Positions 9,101 to 14,809 of a DNA stretch of 16,586 bases are shown in pieces; the first letter of the stretch is position 1, and each line of letters starts with the position of its first letter. Where the stretch lies: the NCBI GenBank assembly GCA_023301785.1, contig JALZUF010000095.1, positions 1 to 16,586 on the forward strand, read 5' to 3'. A program made the translations under genes and the position numbers. The notes beneath the pieces were generated by a model, which ran no database searches, had not been told where the DNA came from, and worked only from the letters and a program-made list of their open reading frames with translations. This DNA comes from Alphaproteobacteria bacterium. GTDB lineage: Bacteria; Pseudomonadota; Alphaproteobacteria; Micavibrionales; Micavibrionaceae.

Positions 9101-9351
9101 GATTTTAACTTCTTAACACCCTCAATCGAGCTTAGTTCTTGCTCCATAGGACGTAACAATAAACGCTCAGAGTCACCAGGCGAGATTCCTTCCAACGACA
9201 TAGAGACGTATAGAATAGGGATATTAATATCAGGGGAGGATTCTTTAGGAATATTCTTATAAGCGTACGCACCAGCGAGCAATAAGAATATTAACAGTGC
9301 GAGAACCGTTCTGCTTCTTGCTAATGCTGCATCAATGATCATGCCCATCAT
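6175..9351 (-). CDS. RND-family efflux pump, inner-membrane permease subunit
   Basis: A 1058-residue AcrB-type resistance-nodulation-division transporter, full length for the family, expected to export compounds across the envelope using the proton gradient. The architecture is the usual duplicated one: TM1 at about 14-32, a large periplasmic loop to about 335, TM2-6 at about 336-485, TM7 at about 530-548, a second periplasmic loop to about 860, and TM8-12 to about 1030. The TM4 motif is SVGMLVDGAIVVTE (394-407): it keeps one Asp (D400) but has Gly where AcrB has the second Asp (D408). In TM10 the AcrB Lys940 region reads GIVVNNNIVLID (928-939), Asn instead of Lys. QRLRPVLLTT (961-970) keeps the Arg-rich TM11 start. 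I recall this VDGA/VNNN pattern from other alphaproteobacterial RND pumps, so it is probably a subfamily trait. It overlaps the adaptor gene by ATGA (9348-9351), indicating translational coupling. The substrate is unknown. Confidence 0.93.
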   Translation of the reverse strand: MMGMIIDAALARSRTVLALLIFLLLAGAYAYKNIPKESSPDINIPILYVSMSLEGISPGDSERLLLRPMEQELSSIEGVKKLKSTGYTGGGFVILEFQAGFDEDQAIDDVQKAVDRAKSKLPDTLDRDPQVTEVNFSLFPVLVVTLSGDVPERALVKMAQNLQEKIEGIGTVLEAKIAGDREELVEIIVDPILLESYGLKGADILQFFARSNRLVAAGDLDTGVGRFAVKVPGLFEDANDIMEMPLRTSGDSVIKVRDVAEIRQTFKDPTNFARINGERAVALNVVKRTGENIIETIEAVRALVESEQEFWPEGVKVIYTLDQSDDIRERLSDLQNNMISAVLLVMIVLIAVMGGRAAGLVGVAIPSAFLSGVLIIFLMGLTVNVVVLFGLILSVGMLVDGAIVVTELADRNVSDGMDRKKAYSAAAKTMAWPITASTATTLAAFAPLLFWPGIVGQFMQYMPITLIAVLGSSLIVALVFVPVMGSIFGKKVVKQTGVNLAQATSEDTLAELKGPVRIYTAILGGALKIPGLILLATIGMLILVQVLYGTFGRGVEFFPNIEPKAASVLIHARGNLSVYEQDILVREVESRILDIDGVKVFYTEAGKQDAQGNDDVAEDVIGKVTIEFKNWDQRDSADDILQDIRERTSDLAGLYIEAQKQEEGPPSGKDIQIEIGSRFPETLEPTVQFIVDALKSDADIIDIEDSRPLPGIEWEMQVDRAQASKFNIDVSLIGDYVRMVTNGLKVTDYRPDGAEDDVDIVIRHSAEQRTLDQLDRVRIETSQGSVPISNFVKRVPKAAVGTINRADQNRIFTVKANVKEGLNTNAKVVAMKEWMQSNADKIDPRVKINFTGEDEDQKEAQDFLMKAFVIALFAMAVILVTQFNSFYSAFLILFAVVMSTIGVMIGLLVTQQPFGIVMSGIGVIALAGIVVNNNIVLIDTFDNHRKRGLAVRDAIMITGAQRLRPVLLTTVTTVLGLMPMVLQLNIDFVSRAVSHGAPSTQWWVQLSTAIVFGLTFSTILTLIVTPSALMFREKMGRLKDKIKSKFSSYKTEEDVFKS

Positions 9352-10481
9352 AACAGATCTGATCCTTCATTTTTATTATCGGTCTTTATATCACCGCTAT
9401 AAACTGGTTTCACTTTTTGACCAGAAACGACGAATTCTTGCCCAACCGTGATAACCGTCACATTCTCAGGTAAACCACCAATCCATAAGTGATCTGGCGT
9501 ATCTTTCAGTAATTTAATTGGCATAAATTTAACAGTATCACCATTTTCAATAACCTTTACACCCACCGCACCATCATCTGCCAAAGACAAGATTGATGGC
9601 GACACTTTATAAGCGCGTGACTCTTTAAAAGGCACTAGGATTTTGGCCGTTAAACCTTCTTTAATTTTACGGTCATCATTAGCAAGCGTCATTTCAACTT
9701 TAAATGTACGTGTATTTTGATCCGCCGCCGCCGCGATAAAACTAACTTTACCTTCGACAACTTGGCCATTTAAAAGAACAGCATTGGCCACATCACCTTC
9801 TTGCAGACTTCCAACCTGATTTTCAGTTAAAAATCCTGTAATTTCGATAGGGTCCAAATCAACAATTTCAACAAGGCTACTGCCCGTCGACAGGTAATCA
9901 CCAAGCTCAACCATTTGTTGATTAATCACACCGCCAAATGGCGCTTTAATAACAATACGGGATAGCTCATCTTGCGCCTGCTTAACCAATGCGCGCGCAG
10001 ATTTAAGTTCAGCTTCTTTCTCTGCTAAGCGGACGCGTGAGTTAAAGCCTTTTTCTGCCAATTCCTTAGAGGCATTATATTGTATCTGACGTTGGTTCAA
10101 TAATTGACGCGCTTCTTCCAATTTAGCCGAACGGTCACGTACATGTAATTTAGCCAACATCTGCCCACTTGAGACAAGGTCACCTTTTTGGAAATTCAAA
10201 ACAGCAATCTTACCTTCTGTTTCATTACGCACCATCACGCGGCGCGACGCTTGCGTACGACCAGTGACCTCAACTTCATCATCCATAAGTTGTGCGGTTA
10301 AATCACGTACACGCACTTCAATCAGGTCACTCTTAACCAATTCAGAATTTTCTGGGCTTTGGGCTGTATTTTGTGATGTATTTTCACTAGACGCTTTACC
10401 ATCTGCCTTAAACACACCACTTAATATCCATAATGCTGCTAATATCGCGATAAAAAGGGCTACAAAGAAGGATTTTTTCAT
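9348..10481 (-). CDS. RND efflux periplasmic adaptor (membrane fusion protein)
   Basis: A 377-residue membrane-fusion protein linking the downstream pump to an outer-membrane channel. The N-terminus MKKSFFVALFIAILAALWIL is a membrane anchor or uncleaved signal; there is no lipobox Cys. After a Ser/Asn/Gln-rich linker come: barrel-sandwich half 1 at about 75-115 (ETEGKIAVLNFQKGDLVSSGQML); a coiled-coil hairpin at about 116-175, rich in Ala, Lys and Glu; barrel-sandwich half 2 at about 176-210 (IKAPFGGVINQQMVELGDYLSTG); a beta-barrel at about 211-285 (F260 region DQNTRTFKVEM); and a membrane-proximal domain to the end. The open frame extends to a GTG at 10553, but the ATG at 10481 puts the anchor at the N-terminus and is preferred, despite a weak Shine-Dalgarno. 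A TATACT-like -10 box lies upstream (10536-10541) without a well-spaced -35. No TolC-type gene follows within the window. Confidence 0.9.
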   Translation of the reverse strand: MKKSFFVALFIAILAALWILSGVFKADGKASSENTSQNTAQSPENSELVKSDLIEVRVRDLTAQLMDDEVEVTGRTQASRRVMVRNETEGKIAVLNFQKGDLVSSGQMLAKLHVRDRSAKLEEARQLLNQRQIQYNASKELAEKGFNSRVRLAEKEAELKSARALVKQAQDELSRIVIKAPFGGVINQQMVELGDYLSTGSSLVEIVDLDPIEITGFLTENQVGSLQEGDVANAVLLNGQVVEGKVSFIAAAADQNTRTFKVEMTLANDDRKIKEGLTAKILVPFKESRAYKVSPSILSLADDGAVGVKVIENGDTVKFMPIKLLKDTPDHLWIGGLPENVTVITVGQEFVVSGQKVKPVYSGDIKTDNKNEGSDLL

Positions 10482-10564
10482 GTCGTCACAGACTTTTGTT
10501 ATATGTAGACTGATCAAACATGAATTTAAGCGGAAAGTATAGATAAAATACACAAATCCAAATC

Positions 10565-10598
10565 AAAAAAAACGCCTCAAAATCAGATGATTGAGGCG
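10565..10598 (-). terminator. Intrinsic terminator of gcrA
   Basis: Stem CGCCTCAA (10573-10580) / TTGAGGCG (10591-10598) with a 10-base loop. On the - strand it is followed by eight T residues (complement of A 10565-10572). It lies 31 bases after the gcrA stop and also shields the RND operon from read-through. Confidence 0.92.
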
Positions 10599-10628
10599 AT
10601 TATTTTTACTTTTTATAAAATAATTAAA

Positions 10629-11114
10629 TTATTTAGCTGCGGCCTTGATATCGAAATCAACAGGCGAACCGGCATCTGGCGTGAAGTCTTTCGCATTCAG
10701 CTTTCTTGCACGTGATGTTACCTGATAGGCGATCGCGGCATGGTCATCACAATATGGTGTGCCTTCAACAGTACCACAACCACAGAAAGAAAAATCATCC
10801 CCTTGTGGGTCGCCATTGGGCCAACGGCACATTTTATCACGAAGATCTTCCATCTGAACTTCTTTACCCAAGATAATAGGCACTTTTTTGCTCGGTCTTC
10901 TTGGTGGCAATCTTGGGGAATCGTTATTTGATTTAATCTTCTTGGTGTTTTGTTGAATAGGAGAAACACGGCTTGATAATTTTAAGCGGTGGGCCTTTCC
11001 AATCACAGCATTACGCGTAACACCTTCACCTAACTCTTTAGCAATCTCGGCCGCAGTTTTACCTTCGCCCCATAGCTTTTTAAGTACGTCAACGCGATCA
11101 TCACTCCAACTCAT
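10629..11114 (-). CDS. gcrA: GcrA-family cell-cycle regulator
   Basis: A 161-residue sigma70-dependent transcription co-activator of Alphaproteobacteria. In Caulobacter it binds RNA polymerase and CcrM-methylated GANTC promoters to drive division and replication genes. Residues 1-45 form the helix-turn-helix (MSWSDDRVDVLKKLWGEG, then GVTRNAVIGKAHRLKLS), almost a family signature. Residues 50-85 are a basic, Pro/Ser/Asn-rich linker. The C-terminal sigma-contact domain at about 88-131 has CRWPNGDP, FCGCG and PYCDDHAAIAYQ; Cys96, Cys111, Cys113, Cys122 and His125 form a zinc-site-like set. The frame could be extended to a GTG at 11129, but ATG 11114 gives the standard MSW start. It is preceded by a purine-rich ribosome binding site at 11121-11127. 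It follows era on the same strand after 210 bp containing GANTC sites and a DnaA box. recO, commonly after era in this class, is not there. Confidence 0.95.
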   Translation of the reverse strand: MSWSDDRVDVLKKLWGEGKTAAEIAKELGEGVTRNAVIGKAHRLKLSSRVSPIQQNTKKIKSNNDSPRLPPRRPSKKVPIILGKEVQMEDLRDKMCRWPNGDPQGDDFSFCGCGTVEGTPYCDDHAAIAYQVTSRARKLNAKDFTPDAGSPVDFDIKAAAK

Positions 11115-11120
11115 AGAAAT

Positions 11121-11127
11121 CTCCCCC
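11121..11127 (-). promoter_or_regulatory. Ribosome binding site fixing the ATG start of gcrA
   Basis: GGGGGAG on the - strand sits 6 bases before ATG 11114-11112. The longer frame from GTG 11129 would place this site inside the coding sequence, so the shorter MSW start is preferred. Confidence 0.7.
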
Positions 11128-11240
11128 ACTCTTACAAATCACTTTTTAAAAAAGTTCTTTTAAGAATTAAATATTTTTATCTTGAAAACTAAGAAGACAT
11201 TATCAACGAAGTGATTCTCTGACTAGAGTCACGAGCAATA

Positions 11241-11270
11241 AAAAATCCTTTATCCACAAAAAGGAATTTT
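11241..11270 (-). terminator. Weak candidate terminator hairpin after era
   Basis: On the - strand TCCTTT / AAAGGA pair around an 8-base loop. After one mismatch AAAA / TTTT extend the stem, which then runs into a T-rich stretch. The stem is AT-rich and weak, so it would at most attenuate read-through from era into gcrA. Its loop overlaps the DnaA-box sequence, so the two readings compete. Confidence 0.35.
11250..11258 (+). promoter_or_regulatory. Perfect-consensus DnaA box upstream of gcrA
   Basis: TTATCCACA matches the strong E. coli R1-type DnaA box exactly. It lies about 140 bp before the gcrA start codon, between the two groups of GANTC sites. DnaA activates gcrA transcription in Caulobacter, which makes this placement meaningful. 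A single 9-mer can arise by chance, and it also lies in the loop of a terminator-like hairpin. Confidence 0.5.
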
Positions 11271-11324
11271 ATTTAGATTATTTTACTTGAAATTATTTTG
11301 GAGCAGACTCAACGAGTCCTAGAA

Positions 11325-12251
11325 TCACTTCGCTTGGGGAGACAAGCCCCAAAGGTTGAAACGGTCTTCATCATCCATCCACGCTTCACTGACTTTGACA
11401 AAAAGCTTGAGGTGAATTTTAACATCAAATATTTTTTCTAATTCTTCACGCGATTGTTGACCAACTTTTTTAATCATTGATCCACCCTTACCTAAGATAA
11501 TTTTTTTATGCGCTTCACGATTAATAAAAATAGTTTGATCAATTTTCAAACTGCCATCATCAAAGTCTTCCCACTTTTCCGTTTCAACCGTTAAGGCATA
11601 AGGAATTTCTTGGTGTAAAAGTTTGAATAATTTTTCTCGTGTTACCTCTGCTGCCATCAAGCGCATTGGCATATCCGTCAAATGATCTTCAGGGTAATGC
11701 CAAGGACTAACGGGGACGCTGCTTGCTAAATAGGAAACCAAATCTTGAACACCACTACCTTTAAGTGCAGACAACATAAATGTCGCTTCAAAATCATATT
11801 CAGCATTTAACTTCATAGATATATCTAACAACGCTTGGCGTTTGATGCGGTCAATCTTATTGAGGATTAAAATATAACGCTTTTTTGATGATCCTTCTGT
11901 GCGCAAACGATCTAATATAAGCTTCGTTGCGCCGCCAATTTTTTTAGAAACATCTACCAGAACAGCAACAATTTCTGCATCTGCCATCCCTTCCCAAGCC
12001 GACGCAACAATAGCGCGCTCTAAGTTATTCTTCTTATCTGCTTCGAATATTCCTGGTGTATCAACAAAAGCGATTTGTGATTGCCCTTCAATCGCCACTG
12101 CTAAAACACGTGTGCGTGTCGTTTGTGCCTTCGGAGATACAATGGAAACTTTTGTTCCCACAATATTATTCATCAATGTCGATTTACCAGCGTTTGGCTC
12201 ACCAATTAAAGCAACAAAGCCGAACTTTTGTTCTTGCGATATATCGTTCAT
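11325..12251 (-). CDS. era: GTPase Era
   Basis: A 308-residue essential GTPase that binds the 3' end of 16S rRNA and checks 30S subunit maturation at the inner membrane. G motifs: G1 GEPNAGKS (17-24), G2 at T44/T45 in KAQTTRTR, G3 DTPG (64-67), G4 NKID (131-134), G5 SALKG (161-165). The C-terminal KH RNA-binding domain at about 210-300 has GKGGSMIKKVG (254-264) and the usual Era ending, LKLFVKVSEAWMDDEDRFNLWG. The length fits the family (about 300). The ATG start overlaps the rnc stop as ATGA (12248-12251), so the two genes are translationally coupled, a common arrangement since both act on rRNA. The stop codon lies within the right arm of the inverted repeat that borders the gcrA control region. 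Confidence 0.97.
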   Translation of the reverse strand: MNDISQEQKFGFVALIGEPNAGKSTLMNNIVGTKVSIVSPKAQTTRTRVLAVAIEGQSQIAFVDTPGIFEADKKNNLERAIVASAWEGMADAEIVAVLVDVSKKIGGATKLILDRLRTEGSSKKRYILILNKIDRIKRQALLDISMKLNAEYDFEATFMLSALKGSGVQDLVSYLASSVPVSPWHYPEDHLTDMPMRLMAAEVTREKLFKLLHQEIPYALTVETEKWEDFDDGSLKIDQTIFINREAHKKIILGKGGSMIKKVGQQSREELEKIFDVKIHLKLFVKVSEAWMDDEDRFNLWGLSPQAK

Positions 12252-12913
12252 GATTTAATTTTTTCTAGCATTAGTTTCGCTACCTTTTTTTCGGCCTGAC
12301 GGCGAGAGCTTGCTTCGGCAACAACGGGATCTTCCGTACCAACATCAACACGCACTAAAAATATAGGTGCATGGTCTGGGCCTTGCTTGTCCATCACTTG
12401 ATACTTTGGTAAATCCATGCCGCTGGCTTGCGCCCATTCTTGTAATTCTGTTTTCGGATCTTGTGGTGCTTTTTCAAGTGTCTTAATCGTATCACCCCAA
12501 AGCTTTAAGACGACCTTACGTGCTGGTTCATAGCCACCATCCATGTAAATAGCACCCAATAGTGACTCCATAACATCGCCAATAATGTTTTCATTAAGAT
12601 TGCCGCCTGCTTCACGCTCAGACGCTGATAAAATTATATAATCACCCAAATTATGCGCTTGGCCAATGATGCTACAGGTCTTGCCCTGCACAAGCGCCGT
12701 ATGACGTTTAGCCAAACCGCCTTCATTCTCCCCGCGAAACTCCGTGAACAATGCGTCTGCAATCACTAAACCTAAAACACGGTCACCCAAAAACTCAAGA
12801 CGTTGGTAATTGTAAGCATCATTCGTACTAGAGTGCGTTAACGCACGCTCTAACAAATGCGTATCTTTAAATTGATATTCAATAATATCCTGTAATGCTA
12901 CAAATTTATCCAT
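12248..12913 (-). CDS. rnc: Ribonuclease III
   Basis: A 221-residue double-strand-specific endoribonuclease that processes rRNA precursors and structured mRNAs as a homodimer. The catalytic domain at about 1-150 has the signature QRLEFLGDRVLGL (37-49), supplying E40 and D44, and GDVMESLLGAIYMDGG (112-127), supplying D113 and E116, the metal-binding residues. The E. coli Glu38 position is Gln37 here. The dsRNA-binding domain at about 152-221 starts DPKTELQEW and ends ASSRRQAEKKVAKLML. I prefer ATG 12913, with AGAG 5 bases upstream, over an in-frame GTG two codons earlier (12919). lepB ends 15 bases upstream and era overlaps the end by 4 bases. Confidence 0.95.
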   Translation of the reverse strand: MDKFVALQDIIEYQFKDTHLLERALTHSSTNDAYNYQRLEFLGDRVLGLVIADALFTEFRGENEGGLAKRHTALVQGKTCSIIGQAHNLGDYIILSASEREAGGNLNENIIGDVMESLLGAIYMDGGYEPARKVVLKLWGDTIKTLEKAPQDPKTELQEWAQASGMDLPKYQVMDKQGPDHAPIFLVRVDVGTEDPVVAEASSRRQAEKKVAKLMLEKIKS

Positions 12914-12928
12914 ACGCACTCTAAACTT

Positions 12929-13762
12929 TTATTCAGCTTCCGCAGGGCGTGTTGGCCCAAGCAAATTTAACATACGACTAAATCTTATCGTTTTCGGCCA
13001 CGTCAAAGGATTGAATAAAACTGCTTCCTCAGCAACGGAAAAGAATAAAATATCGGCGCGACCGACAAAATTATCAAAAGGAACAAATCCAACATGCTCT
13101 GAAACGCGGCTGTCCATTGAGTTATCGCGGTTATCACCCATCATGAAGTAATGATTTTCAGGTACGGTATATTTAGGCGTATTGTCTAAATCTTCGTTAT
13201 CTGACTCTTCGTAAATACGGTGCATGATACCGCCAGGCAATGTTTCAATGTATTCCATCATCGGCTTGGTCACATAGTCAGTGTTCTCATCACTTTGCAC
13301 CAATCCCACAGGATCACGTTCAACCAGTGTATCATTGATATACAGACGTCCTGCGCGAACCTGTACCGTTTCGCCAGGTAGCGCAACAACGCGTTTAATA
13401 TAATCAATTGATGTATTACTTGGTAATTTAAAAACCGCAACATCACCACGCTTTGGTTTATCTTCAAATTTACGTCCCTCAAAATTAGCCAAACCAAATG
13501 GGAAGGAATGCTGACTGTAACCATAGGCAGGTTTACTCACAAAGAGATAATCTCCCACCAAGAGTGTCGGCAACATAGAACCTGATGGAATATTAAACGG
13601 CTCGTACAAAAAAGTGCGGATCAATAAAGCCAAAAGAACAGCAATAATGGCCGTCTTAGCAAATTCGCTAATTTCGCCCTCTTTATTAAGCTTTACTTTT
13701 TCATAAGTTTTATCTTCTGGAGAGGACTTTTGAGACACTGTATTTTCTTTTAAATCATTCAT
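12929..13762 (-). CDS. lepB: Signal peptidase I
   Basis: A 277-residue inner-membrane serine protease that removes signal peptides from exported proteins on the periplasmic side. One N-terminal membrane segment lies at about 36-53 (AKTAIIAVLLALLIRTFL), followed by box B PSGSMLPTLLVGD with catalytic Ser62. Box C is RGDVAVFKLP (105-114). Box D YIKRVVALPGE (121-131) contains the catalytic Lys123, and box E GDNRDNSMDSR (209-219) is intact. A single transmembrane segment is usual in Alphaproteobacteria, while E. coli LepB has two. The frame opens at a TTG (13822) just after acpS, but this would add 20 atypical residues; ATG 13762 gives a normal N-terminus, though neither start has a strong Shine-Dalgarno. 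It is in the rsh-to-era operon, as is common in this class. Confidence 0.95.
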   Translation of the reverse strand: MNDLKENTVSQKSSPEDKTYEKVKLNKEGEISEFAKTAIIAVLLALLIRTFLYEPFNIPSGSMLPTLLVGDYLFVSKPAYGYSQHSFPFGLANFEGRKFEDKPKRGDVAVFKLPSNTSIDYIKRVVALPGETVQVRAGRLYINDTLVERDPVGLVQSDENTDYVTKPMMEYIETLPGGIMHRIYEESDNEDLDNTPKYTVPENHYFMMGDNRDNSMDSRVSEHVGFVPFDNFVGRADILFFSVAEEAVLFNPLTWPKTIRFSRMLNLLGPTRPAEAE

Positions 13763-13824
13763 AATGTTAAGTTTTATCCGATTAAGCGCATAAAAACCAG
13801 CTTGAAATGACTTACGGACCAATA

Positions 13825-14232
13825 TTAAACTGAATTGGCCTCTATAATGACCTGCGCCTGCGCATAAGGCGGCTCATCCGTCAAAGATAGGAATATATGA
13901 GGTTTATGCCCTTCTGGCGTTATTTCAGCCAATCTAGCGAGCGCCCCATCATTAAGAGCAATATGAGGGCATCCAAGCGCATCATTTGAGACCGTCATAT
14001 CCTTTAGATAGATACCATCACGAAAACCCGTCCCCAATGCCTTGGCGCACGCCTCTTTCGCTGCGAAACGCTTTGCCAAATGTAAAGCGCGCTTACTCAA
14101 ATCTTCTATCGATAGCGCGATCTCCGCTTCAGTTTCAGTAAAGTATTTCTCAATAAAACGATCTCCTTGGCGCAGAATAAGTTTTTCAACACGTTTTACG
14201 TCAATCAAGTCTATGCCCGTACCTATAATCAT
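13825..14232 (-). CDS. acpS: Holo-[acyl-carrier-protein] synthase
   Basis: A 135-residue phosphopantetheinyl transferase that moves 4'-phosphopantetheine from CoA to a serine of apo-ACP, making ACP competent for fatty acid synthesis. The start IIGTGIDLIDVKRVE contains the magnesium ligand Asp8. RFAAKEACAKALGTG (55-69) contains Glu60, the second ligand, and the CoA-binding Lys/Ala helix. HIFLSLTDEPPYAQAQVIIE is the usual C-terminal strand pattern (LSLSHE-type; here LSLTDE). The family is about 120-140 residues and trimeric. The ATG start overlaps the DUF2062 gene stop (ATGA, 14229-14232). pdxJ, often just upstream of acpS in proteobacteria, is absent here. Confidence 0.95.
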   Translation of the reverse strand: MIIGTGIDLIDVKRVEKLILRQGDRFIEKYFTETEAEIALSIEDLSKRALHLAKRFAAKEACAKALGTGFRDGIYLKDMTVSNDALGCPHIALNDGALARLAEITPEGHKPHIFLSLTDEPPYAQAQVIIEANSV

Positions 14233-14807
14233 TTATTTTTCTTATCGTGTCTGTGTTCAATAATCGTGTGTACTCGTTTTTTCACCACGTTACGTGATGC
14301 CCGCCCCGCGGTAATCATATAGAAAAACGCATAGTAAAAAGCAGGAAATGAAAGCACCGCCATAATATACCCTCCAATCAAAGTGGGTATGAATTTCTCC
14401 ATACCAAACCCATCTTCTTTAAAAAGCGCACTATCGCCAATTAAGAAAATCAATAAATCATCTAATCCTGTTACATTTAAAATCATATGCCCCACGCTGT
14501 AGGCAATCGTAAATAAAATCGGAAACGTCCACGGATTGCCAAACAGCGTACCCAAGAGCGCAGCAGGGAAATTAGCACGGACTATTTTACAAAAAATAAA
14601 ACACTGTAAAATCTGAAAAGGAAAAGTTGGTGTCCATGAAACAACACAACCCGACGCCAATCCCATCGCAATGTCATGTGTGCTATGCGGGATACGTAAT
14701 ACACGATGTTTATAATACGTCAGTGTCCGCTTCCAACCCATACGCGGCCAAATCGCATTACGTACTTTGGATAACAAAGCTTCTTTATTTTTTCGCTTTA
14801 AGATCAC
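14229..14807 (-). CDS. DUF2062 domain-containing membrane protein
   Basis: A 192-residue protein with a basic N-terminus (about 1-40) and about three to four membrane segments. The DUF2062 pattern is visible: HDIAMGLASGCVVSWTPTFPFQ (44-65), RANFPAALLGT (77-87), then GNPWTFPILFTIAYSVG (90-106). A last hydrophobic stretch (141-168) precedes a strongly basic His/Lys/Arg tail. The function of the family is not established. Such genes recur next to acpS, rsh or glycosyltransferase genes, and an envelope role is only a guess. The GTG start is supported by AAAGGA 8 bases upstream. It follows the rsh stop by 2 bases and overlaps acpS by 4, so it belongs to the operon. Confidence 0.8.
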   Translation of the reverse strand: MILKRKNKEALLSKVRNAIWPRMGWKRTLTYYKHRVLRIPHSTHDIAMGLASGCVVSWTPTFPFQILQCFIFCKIVRANFPAALLGTLFGNPWTFPILFTIAYSVGHMILNVTGLDDLLIFLIGDSALFKEDGFGMEKFIPTLIGGYIMAVLSFPAFYYAFFYMITAGRASRNVVKKRVHTIIEHRHDKKNK

Positions 14808-14809
14808 AC

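Larger units (their letters stand above)
11213..11326. promoter_or_regulatory. Cluster of five GANTC (CcrM methylation) sites upstream of gcrA
   Basis: Sites: GATTC 11213-11217, GAGTC 11226-11230, GACTC 11306-11310, GAGTC 11314-11318, GAATC 11322-11326. At about 40% GC one site is expected per roughly 280 bp, so five in 114 bp is a marked local excess. Sites 3 and 4 form a perfect inverted pair, GACTC-aac-GAGTC. Sites 1 and 2 lie in arms GTGATTCT / AGAGTCAC around a 6-base loop. I see no GANTC in the other two larger intergenic regions (5382-5639, 10482-10628). CcrM methylates GANTC in this class and GcrA acts on methylated promoters, so autoregulation is plausible but inferred. Confidence 0.5.
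11207..11332. repeat. 12-bp inverted repeat flanking the era-gcrA control region
   Basis: CGAAGTGATTCT (11207-11218) and AGAATCACTTCG (11321-11332) are perfect inverted copies, 102 bases apart. Each contains a GANTC site. The right arm covers the era stop codon and its last codons. A related direct copy is CTAGAGTCAC (11223-11232) versus CTAGAATCAC (11319-11328), 9 of 10 identical. Confidence 0.6.

Noticed and set aside
10482..10553. 24-residue N-terminal extension of the adaptor from a GTG
   Set aside because: It would place a polar stretch before the membrane anchor; MKKSFF at 10481 is the normal form for this family.
11146..11170. TTAA repeats upstream of gcrA as possible CtrA sites
   Set aside because: The CtrA full site is TTAA-N7-TTAA. 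Here the spacings are 10, 3 and 17 bases, so only half-sites are present in AT-rich DNA. Two short dyads (11141-11155, 11155-11166) in the same stretch are also explained by composition.
13763..13822. 20-residue N-terminal extension of LepB from a TTG
   Set aside because: No ribosome binding site and atypical residues; the ATG at 13762 gives the usual length.
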